Source: Oscillospiraceae bacterium (GTDB lineage Bacteria > Bacillota_A > Clostridia > Oscillospirales > CAG-272). From it: 11,773 bases of DNA. Location: assembly GCA_015064195.1 (NCBI GenBank), contig SVSO01000078.1, positions 1 to 11,773 of the forward strand. The letters are read 5' to 3'. The translations under genes were made by a program, and so were the position numbers. Positions 6,474-11,773 of this stretch are shown here, in pieces. Position 1 is the stretch's first letter. The number at the start of each line of letters is the position of its first letter. The notes beneath the pieces are model-generated. The model had not been told where the DNA came from and did no database searches. It was given only the letters and a program-made list of their open reading frames with translations.

Positions 6474-7922
6474 ATGAACACAAGAAAAATTTCCATGCTT
6501 TTGGCGGCAATTTTAGCAGTGAGTGTTGCATCCTGCGGCGAATCTGCCGCGACGACTGACACGACTGCAGTACCGGAAGTCGAAACAACCAAGCCCGTCG
6601 ATCCTAGCGATGACGAGCTTCCCAGTGATCTCGATTTCGGCGGCGAGACGGTGACATTCTTCTATCGCGCTGAGATCGTTGATGAATTCTCCGTCGAGGA
6701 GCAGAACGGCGACGTGGTGAATGATGCGCTCTACAACAGCCATCGCGCCGTGGAGGAACGGCTGAACGTCAAGCTCGAGACGGTCACAATGAACGGTCAG
6801 AACGGTGAAGACCGCAATACCTTCATGAATCATATCACCTCCACGGTCATGGCGGGTGACGATGCTTACGACTGGGTCGATCTGATGATCGGCAACTCGC
6901 CGGTGAAAATGCAGGAGGGCATCTTCGCCGATCTGCTGACGAATCCCTATATCGATGTCACGAAGCCCTATTATATGCGAGGCCTCGCGGATCTTGTCAC
7001 AGTTGACGGAAAACTCTATTTCATGTCCGGTGATGCCTCTCTCGGCTATCTGCAGGATGCATTCTGTATTATTTATAACAAGCGTCTGGCTGATGAATTG
7101 GGCATTGGTAATTTGTATGAGCTTGTCGAAAAAGGACAATGGACGATTGACAAGCTGATGGAGTTTACCGAACTGGCAGGAAAAGATATCGACAGCAATG
7201 GTGTATGGTCAGATGATGACCAGCTTGGTTTACGGCTTTACACCGACATTCACATCAGCGGTTTTATTGCGTCGGCAGAAATGCACATGTTTACCGAGCA
7301 GAATGGTGAATGGGTATTCGATATGAGCAGCGACCGAACGGCATCCATTATTGAAAAGCTGTATAAACTGGTTAATGAAACACCCGGAGCCCTGCTCGTC
7401 AACGGCACAACACCCGCGAAATTCCCGGAAGGAAAGACACTCTTCATTACGGCACAATTCGATGATACCATCACCTATCTGCGCGATATGAAGGATCCGT
7501 ATGGCATTCTGCCGTATCCGAAATTTGAAGCATCGCAAGAGCATTATTATTCAAATGCACGTTCAACACACAATGCATTCAGCATGCCGATCACCTGCGG
7601 TGACCCGAACATGGCAGGTGCCGTTATGGAAGCATTAAGCTCACAGAATTACAAAACAGTTACTCCCGCATATTATGAAGTAGCGCTCAAGACGAAATAC
7701 ACGACCGATGACGAATCTTCCCGCATGTACGATATCATCCATGAAGGCTTTACGCTGGATTACGGCTATATTTTCTCCAATGTGGTAAAAAATCCGGCTC
7801 TGAGTGTGTTTATCAAATCAGTAACACAGGGAAATTTCGCCTCCAAGCTGGCGGAGTATGAGCCTGCCATTAAGGAAGCGCAGAAAACCTACATGGAAAC
7901 CATCCGCGAAAATATCAAATAA
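6474..7922 (+). CDS. Lipoprotein extracellular solute-binding protein (ABC sugar uptake type)
   Basis: This 482-residue protein has a signal peptide with basic start MNTRK, a hydrophobic core and the lipobox VASC (18-21), so Cys21 is the likely lipidated residue. A Thr/Pro/Asp/Glu-rich linker (about 22-52) follows, then a type-1 solute-binding fold starting at GGETVTFFYRAE. It resembles the large, diverse group of solute-binding proteins that clostridia use for oligosaccharides. It would sit on the outer face of the membrane and deliver sugar to an ABC importer. AGGAGGA (6461-6467) lies 7 bases before the ATG. It shares an operon with the Gfo/Idh/MocA gene and ends in a strong hairpin. No permease or ATPase follows, which is unusual, since such genes are often in one operon. 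The class is fairly sure; the ligand is unknown. Confidence 0.8.
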   Translation: MNTRKISMLLAAILAVSVASCGESAATTDTTAVPEVETTKPVDPSDDELPSDLDFGGETVTFFYRAEIVDEFSVEEQNGDVVNDALYNSHRAVEERLNVKLETVTMNGQNGEDRNTFMNHITSTVMAGDDAYDWVDLMIGNSPVKMQEGIFADLLTNPYIDVTKPYYMRGLADLVTVDGKLYFMSGDASLGYLQDAFCIIYNKRLADELGIGNLYELVEKGQWTIDKLMEFTELAGKDIDSNGVWSDDDQLGLRLYTDIHISGFIASAEMHMFTEQNGEWVFDMSSDRTASIIEKLYKLVNETPGALLVNGTTPAKFPEGKTLFITAQFDDTITYLRDMKDPYGILPYPKFEASQEHYYSNARSTHNAFSMPITCGDPNMAGAVMEALSSQNYKTVTPAYYEVALKTKYTTDDESSRMYDIIHEGFTLDYGYIFSNVVKNPALSVFIKSVTQGNFASKLAEYEPAIKEAQKTYMETIRENIK

Positions 7923-7946
7923 CCCGCACATCCTGTAAATACAGTC

Positions 7947-7983
7947 AAACGCCTGCGCACCCGGATGAATGCGCAGGCGTTTT
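7947..7983 (+). terminator. Terminator after the solute-binding protein gene
   Basis: A perfect 13-bp stem (7947-7959 with 7970-7982; core ACGCCTGCGCA) with a 10-base loop ends in TTTT. It lies 25 bases after the stop codon and closes the rightward operon. Confidence 0.8.
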
Positions 7984-7989
7984 AGGTGC

Positions 7990-8018
7990 TTGCACAAATT
8001 TCCCCGATATACTATAAT
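7990..8018 (+). promoter_or_regulatory. Sigma-A promoter of the GH26 gene
   Basis: TTGCAC (7990-7995), a 17-base spacer and TATAAT (8013-8018) match the consensus well. They lie directly after the previous terminator, so the GH26 gene is a separate unit. ATTGACC at 8034-8040 (GGTCAAT on the other strand) lies just past the expected start and resembles the GGTCAATT copy near the AraC gene, but it is short enough to be chance. Confidence 0.75.
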
Positions 8019-8063
8019 ATGCTCAGGACAATTATTGACCTAACATATCGAAAGGAGAATCCA

Positions 8064-9974
8064 ATGCCAAAACACCTCTGCTTTCGTCTGCTTCTGCTGA
8101 TCGGCCTCCTCATCTGCGCCGCGTCCTGTGCCAGAGAGGAAACCATCGATGCAGTGCTGCTTGCCGACTGGCAAAGCTATACCGCCATCCGCTCCGATAC
8201 CTCGGATGAAAAGACAACCAAGGCGTTTAGTACCTTCGTCAACGCAGTGGAGGATATGACCGGCACCCGACTACCGATTACCACCGACTGGGTAAAGCGC
8301 GGTGAGGATATCCCCACCGATACCAGAGAGATTCTCATCGGCATCACCAACCGCATAGAATCGCAGGAGATCGCCTCCACGCTTCGCTGGAACGACTATG
8401 TAATTAAAGTCGTCGGGAACCGCCTGGTCATCATTGGCGGCAGCAACGACGCACTGCATGCAGCAGTGGAATTTTACTGTGACAATCTCATTGACAGCAA
8501 AAATAAATGCCTGCTCATTCCTGCAGGCGACGGTTATGAATATCGTGGTACTTATATGTTTGATAAATTCACAATCGACGGTGTGGACATCGGCGAATTC
8601 GCGCTATACAACAACAGCCTTGCCGATATCAAGCCCTTTGCAGCTGCCATCGGCAGCATATTCGGTACCGAGCTTCCCGTCACTGCGTTTCAGAACAGCA
8701 GTGGTCATTATATCATCCTCGACGGCACTGGCCTGATCGCGGACGAATACAGCTACATCGTCGAGAACGGCAATCTCACCATCAGGGGCAGCCGCGATTC
8801 CCTGCCTCGCGCTATCGAGGCGTTCACCGCAAACTTCCTGCCCAGCCTTGGCGGAGGCGATTACAACCTCACCGCCGCCGACAATTTCACCGGCAGCACC
8901 GGAAAAAAGGAAATCTACACGAAAGCACAGCTCATGCAGCTGCTGACGGATGTTTACGCGGACAAAAATCACATCATCATCGGCGAGCAGTCCGTAGGCA
9001 CCGCGCCGGATGTGCTCGCGGACACCATCCGTACTTTCGCCGAGGCAACCGGCGAGGAGCCCGGCATCCTCGGCATCGACCTCGCCTGCTACGGCCTCGA
9101 CATCATGCGCCAATCCGATCTCAACTGGAGCGGTTGGATCTGTGACATCGTGAACTACTGCGCCGAGGGCGGCATTGTCACCGCCAGCTCGCACTTTGAC
9201 AATCCGTCTGCCCCCGCATCCCGTGTGCGCGGACTGTTCGGCAGTATTGACACGAAGGAGGGCTATGAGCAGGCCTTCCGCGACCTCATCACCGAGGGCA
9301 CCGAATACAATACCCTCTTCAAAAAGGAGTTGGATGCCAACGCGCGCTTCCTGAAGACGCTGGGCGACAACGGCGTCACCGTCATCTGGCGGCCACTACA
9401 CGAGGCCAACGGCAGCTGGTTCTGGTTCTGCACCACGCAGAACGGCAAGACCATGGACGCTGCCCGTCTCATTGATTTGTGGCGGTATATCTACGACTAC
9501 TACACAAAGGAGCTTGGACTCGATAACCTCATCTGGAATCACAGCCCCAACACCTCGTCAAACATCGACGACAAGCCGGGCGGCACCATGTCCACCACCT
9601 ACCTCTATCCCGGCGACGAATACTGCGACATGGTCGGTCTCGACTGGTATTCGAGCGGTAAGCTGGAGATCACGAGCGGCGATAACTACGGAAAGCTCCT
9701 GAAGCTGTCTGGTAAAATCGGCGCGATCACCGAATTCGGTCCCACCGGCTCCATTCTCGCGGAGGAAATGGCGAGACAGCCCGCGCTGTATGACAGCATG
9801 GATCTCTATAACGATCTTACCGTGCTGCGCAACCATGGTTATTCCTTTGCGTATCTTCTCACCTGGACGAGCAAATGGAGCATCCGTGCCATGGGTCGCG
9901 GCGATGAATTCATGCAGGCGGAGATGACACTGGGACGTGAGGATGTCAAGGCGATGTTTTCAAAAATGAAATAG
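8064..9974 (+). CDS. Lipoprotein GH26 endo-beta-mannanase-type glycoside hydrolase with duplicated N-terminal domain
   Basis: The ATG at 8064 is chosen because AAAGGAG precedes it by 6-7 bases and the signal peptide begins there; the frame is open 78 bases further up. It encodes 636 residues: signal peptide with lipobox AASC (19-22), two similar accessory domains (about 30-155 and 175-262), and a GH26 catalytic barrel (about 285-636). RPLHEANGSWFWF (443-455) is the GH26 acid/base motif (Glu447), and AITEFGP (554-560) holds the nucleophile (Glu557). The family cleaves beta-1,4-mannans and some mixed glucans or xylans with retention. It should be anchored outside the cell and produce oligosaccharides for the neighbouring binding protein. 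The accessory domains resemble the N-terminal alpha/beta domains of GH67/GH115-type enzymes (EILIGITNR). The catalytic class is sure; the exact polymer is inferred. Confidence 0.88.
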   Translation: MPKHLCFRLLLLIGLLICAASCAREETIDAVLLADWQSYTAIRSDTSDEKTTKAFSTFVNAVEDMTGTRLPITTDWVKRGEDIPTDTREILIGITNRIESQEIASTLRWNDYVIKVVGNRLVIIGGSNDALHAAVEFYCDNLIDSKNKCLLIPAGDGYEYRGTYMFDKFTIDGVDIGEFALYNNSLADIKPFAAAIGSIFGTELPVTAFQNSSGHYIILDGTGLIADEYSYIVENGNLTIRGSRDSLPRAIEAFTANFLPSLGGGDYNLTAADNFTGSTGKKEIYTKAQLMQLLTDVYADKNHIIIGEQSVGTAPDVLADTIRTFAEATGEEPGILGIDLACYGLDIMRQSDLNWSGWICDIVNYCAEGGIVTASSHFDNPSAPASRVRGLFGSIDTKEGYEQAFRDLITEGTEYNTLFKKELDANARFLKTLGDNGVTVIWRPLHEANGSWFWFCTTQNGKTMDAARLIDLWRYIYDYYTKELGLDNLIWNHSPNTSSNIDDKPGGTMSTTYLYPGDEYCDMVGLDWYSSGKLEITSGDNYGKLLKLSGKIGAITEFGPTGSILAEEMARQPALYDSMDLYNDLTVLRNHGYSFAYLLTWTSKWSIRAMGRGDEFMQAEMTLGREDVKAMFSKMK

Positions 9975-10005
9975 CAGAAGGTGCGGCATTCGCCGCACCT
10001 TCTGT
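9974..10005 (+). terminator. Terminator after the GH26 gene
   Basis: The 13-bp perfect stem (9975-9987 with 9992-10004, CAGAAGGTGCGGC) has a 4-base loop and starts at the stop codon. There is no U-run (TTCGCTG follows), so ending would depend on the very stable stem or on Rho. Confidence 0.65.
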
Positions 10006-10050
10006 TCGCTGACAAAGAATTCAGGACAACGGTTCTGAACCCTTGGTCGT

Positions 10051-10062
10051 CCTTATATAAGG
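10051..10062. repeat. 12-base perfect palindrome
   Basis: CCTTATATAAGG is a perfect palindrome just upstream of a possible -10 box (TATAGT, 10071-10076) and of a small ORF at 10109. It could be a repressor site; nothing else supports that. Confidence 0.3.
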
Positions 10063-10108
10063 AAACGAAATATAGTATAGGTGAAAAAAGAAGGACGGAG
10101 GAAGCGCA

Positions 10109-10177
10109 ATGTATACGGAAAAAAGCGGGAAGCAGAGCAGAATGGAAATAGTGATATTGGAGGCTGAACCGAGATAG
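10109..10177 (+). CDS. Possible small protein of 22 residues
   Basis: GGACGGAGG (10093-10101) lies 7 bases before the ATG at 10109. The frame runs 22 codons to TAG at 10175-10177 and gives a charged peptide starting MYTEKSGKQSR. Position and a good ribosome binding site are the only support. The stop overlaps a GTG (10177) that opens a stop-free frame running into the JAB protein. Confidence 0.3.
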   Translation: MYTEKSGKQSRMEIVILEAEPR

Positions 10178-10246
10178 TGATAGATCCTGTAAAATATGCT
10201 TTGATTACAATTCCATACGCACTCATCCCTTTCTTCACTCCCGCCA

Positions 10247-10275
10247 TTGCAATTCGCGCGAATCTGCGTTATAAT
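10247..10275 (+). promoter_or_regulatory. Sigma-A promoter upstream of the JAB-domain gene
   Basis: TTGCAA (10247-10252), a 17-base spacer and TATAAT (10270-10275) are near consensus. Transcription would start near 10282, leaving a leader of about 228 bases before the ATG at 10510. Confidence 0.75.
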
Positions 10276-10281
10276 ACCCCT

Positions 10282-10509
10282 GTAAAAATGGTAAGCAGCT
10301 CCCACGGTAAGCAGATACGCAGGACGAACGCTGCCCGTGCAGCCCTATCCCCAGCGATAGCAAACATGGTCACGTTCGCCCTGTGTATTCAGCATATGCA
10401 GAGCGTATGCCATTTCTACGGAACAAAAAATCAAATACGGAAACGACACACGAGAAGCCACGGCTCCCCGTGTGTTTTTGTTTCCCGTAAATTCAAAGGA
10501 GGAACCACT
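10282..10509 (+). promoter_or_regulatory. Long structured 5' leader with terminator-like hairpin before the JAB gene
   Basis: The leader holds the direct repeat GGTAAGCAG (two copies near 10289-10313), a 7-bp hairpin (GCATATG, loop CAGAG, CGTATGC, near 10394-10412) and, near its end, ACACACG (10446-10452) pairing with CGTGTGT (10469-10475) followed by TTTT. An outer pair, GGAAAC (10439-10444) with GTTTCC (10480-10485), can extend it. The ribosome binding site AAAGGAGG comes straight after. A terminator within the leader, ahead of its own gene, suggests attenuation or a riboregulator. No known riboswitch class was recognised. Confidence 0.45.
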
Positions 10510-11733
10510 ATGAGGGAACCCAGCAAAAACGGCTTTTTTGCCGACGACATCGACCTTGGCGATGCAGATTTCGCATCGCTACCTGACTTCACCGGCGACG
10601 ATTTATCAGACATCTTCGCCGCCGAATCAATCCAAACGGAGGAACACACGAATGAAACGCTTCCCGAAAACGCTGCCCCCAAAGCAGGCGAACCGCACGC
10701 TCCCGAATCCGCAGCCGCTCCCGAACCGAAGCCAAACCTTTTTGCCGCGGCAGTCGCAAAAGCAGACGAAAAACAGGCAGCGGATGAAAAAATCCGCCTG
10801 ACTGCCAAACCGCCGATCTTCTCCTACGCCGACGTGAAGGAGGAAATCGCCGACTCGTCCATGACCTTCGATGCCTACCGCAACGAAAAAGCCGAGGATT
10901 TCCCCGAGCTTGACGACGCGGCGAGCGTCACATGGAAGATGGTCTACGGCAGTATCACAAAGCCTGTCACCACGCCGAAAAAGACGACGATTGCCGCGCT
11001 CAAAGCACAGATCGAAGAATCGAAGGAATTCGCCGCCGCCATGAAAAAGGCGAAAGGCGATATCGAATGCAAGATCACGCCGATGGTCACCGCGAAGAAA
11101 AAGGGCGTCATCCCCGCCTACAAGGGCATGGCGAACACCCTCGACGAAGCGGCTGCCAGCGGCAAAGCGATCATCTACGTCCCGTCGCGTGATGGGAAAA
11201 TCTACGAGGTGCGCAAGAATCGCATCGGCACATTTGTCGCTGAAGCGGAAAATGTCGCGCATTTTGACAAGGTAAGAGCCGGGTTCATCCCGGCTCTGCC
11301 GAAAATCCCGTATGCAATTCTTGCGGAAATCGTGGCATTTTTCAAGAGCCGCGGCGAGACGGAAGCGATGGCGAATGTGTATTGGTCGGTCGAGGAGGAA
11401 AAATACTGCGTCCACGTTCCCAATCAAACCGTATCGAAAGCGAGCGTGGAAACGACGCTTCCGGACATTGATGATGAAAAATTCCTGCTCGTCATGGAGC
11501 TGCACTCACACAACACGATGGAGGCGAAATTTTCTCACACCAACGACCATGACGAAACCGCCACGCGGTTGTACACGGTCATCGGCAGGCTTGACAAGGT
11601 ATTTCCCGACATCGTGACGCGCATCTCCGTCGGCGGCAAATTCGTGGAGATCGCTCCAATGCTCGTATTCGATGGCATCAGCGGAGACTTCCCCGAAGCA
11701 TGGGCGGACGCAGTAAAGGCGGTGCGCAAATGA
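10510..11733 (+). CDS. JAB/MPN (JAMM) domain protein, mobile-element ubiquitin-like cassette type
   Basis: The ATG at 10510 is preceded by AAAGGAGG at 7 bases; the frame is open upstream to 10177, but that part has no protein character. It encodes 407 residues: an acidic, Ala/Pro/Glu-rich disordered part (about 1-100), a middle mixed region (about 135-280) with Lys-rich helices, and a C-terminal JAB/MPN domain (about 285-390). The JAMM motif reads ELHSHNTMEAKFSHTNDHDE (330-349): His332 and His334 are present, Ser342 is present, but the third ligand position holds Asn345, with Asp346 just after. Related proteins on clostridial conjugative elements and PRTRC-type cassettes sit beside ThiF/E1-like genes and are thought to cut ubiquitin-like conjugates. 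Here the next gene overlaps by ATGA and starts like a ThiF protein. The family is fairly sure; the function is inferred. Confidence 0.72.
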   Translation: MREPSKNGFFADDIDLGDADFASLPDFTGDDLSDIFAAESIQTEEHTNETLPENAAPKAGEPHAPESAAAPEPKPNLFAAAVAKADEKQAADEKIRLTAKPPIFSYADVKEEIADSSMTFDAYRNEKAEDFPELDDAASVTWKMVYGSITKPVTTPKKTTIAALKAQIEESKEFAAAMKKAKGDIECKITPMVTAKKKGVIPAYKGMANTLDEAAASGKAIIYVPSRDGKIYEVRKNRIGTFVAEAENVAHFDKVRAGFIPALPKIPYAILAEIVAFFKSRGETEAMANVYWSVEEEKYCVHVPNQTVSKASVETTLPDIDDEKFLLVMELHSHNTMEAKFSHTNDHDETATRLYTVIGRLDKVFPDIVTRISVGGKFVEIAPMLVFDGISGDFPEAWADAVKAVRK

Positions 11734-11773
11734 GGCTCGCTGCTGATAGACCGGTCAAAATCGTCCTTCTCGG
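11730..11773 (+). CDS. Start of a probable ThiF/E1-like adenylyltransferase (cut by window end)
   Basis: The ATG overlaps the stop of the JAB gene (ATGA, 11730-11733), so the two are translationally coupled. The 15 visible residues are MRLAADRPVKIVLLG. A hydrophobic strand, VKIVLLG, at the very N-terminus is the first Rossmann strand leading into a glycine-rich loop, as in ThiF/E1-like enzymes that adenylate ubiquitin-like proteins. Only the JAB neighbour makes this reading likely; any Rossmann protein would look the same at this length. Confidence 0.5.
   Translation, partial: MRLAADRPVKIVLL

Noticed and set aside
10053..10247. Hydrophobic minus-strand frames between the GH26 and JAB genes
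   Set aside because: They have no convincing start signal and a Phe/Ser/Ile-rich product expected from reading a purine-rich strand backwards.
10289..10313. Two GGTAAGCAG copies as the start of a CRISPR array
   Set aside because: There are only two 9-base copies separated by a few bases; there is no repeat-spacer pattern and no cas gene.
10005..10509. tRNA or attachment site at the presumed element edge
   Set aside because: No tRNA-like cloverleaf or T-arm sequence was found and no direct repeat with the other end can be tested inside this window.
10627..11505. A 292-codon minus-strand frame opposite the JAB gene
   Set aside because: The product is a low-complexity Arg/Phe/Gly-rich sequence, the shadow of the Ala/Lys/Glu-rich real gene.

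Overview
The window looks like part of a chromosome from an uncultured gut or rumen Firmicute of the class Clostridia. I infer this from strong AGGAGG-type ribosome binding sites, sigma-A promoters with TATAAT boxes, lipobox lipoproteins, GC-rich coding regions separated by AT-rich spacers, and protein types common in polysaccharide-degrading Clostridia. No rRNA, tRNA or CRISPR array was seen.

Region 1 (1-1079): the tail of a ComEC-like metallo-beta-lactamase-fold protein, with its usual C-terminal Cys-rich (Ada-like) zinc domain split off into another frame at about 422-431. A spacer of about 470 bases follows, with hairpins and no convincing gene.

Region 2 (1080-9974): a carbohydrate-use cluster built around an AraC-type regulator. 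Leftward genes are the regulator (about 4374-5216), a medium-chain dehydrogenase (3288-4295) and a GH78-like alpha-L-rhamnosidase-type protein (1080-3041). Rightward genes are a Gfo/Idh/MocA oxidoreductase (5451-6455, apparently coupled to a short leader ORF), a lipoprotein solute-binding protein (6474-7922) and, from its own promoter, a lipoprotein GH26 endo-mannanase-type enzyme (8064-9974). Two textbook sigma-A promoters point outward from the 5223-5382 spacer, with a pair of ATGGTCA direct repeats between them that may be the regulator's operator. The plausible job is cutting a plant or microbial polysaccharide outside the cell (GH26), capturing the fragments (binding protein), trimming side sugars (GH78-like) and processing a sugar derivative (the two oxidoreductases). 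No transporter permease is present, so import must depend on genes elsewhere. A frameshifted scrap resembling the N-terminus of an IS256-type transposase lies between the rhamnosidase and the dehydrogenase.

Region 3 (10005-11773): a spacer of about 505 bases holding a strong promoter, a leader of about 230 nt and a terminator-like hairpin just before a 407-aa protein with a C-terminal JAB/MPN (JAMM) metalloprotease-like domain. Its stop overlaps the start of the next gene by 4 bases, and the visible 15 residues of that gene look like the Rossmann start of a ThiF/E1-like enzyme. This pair recalls the ubiquitin-like modification cassettes (PRTRC-type and relatives) carried on mobile elements, and is the best candidate here for an incompletely described system. 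Its JAMM motif has Asn where the family usually has the metal-binding Asp.
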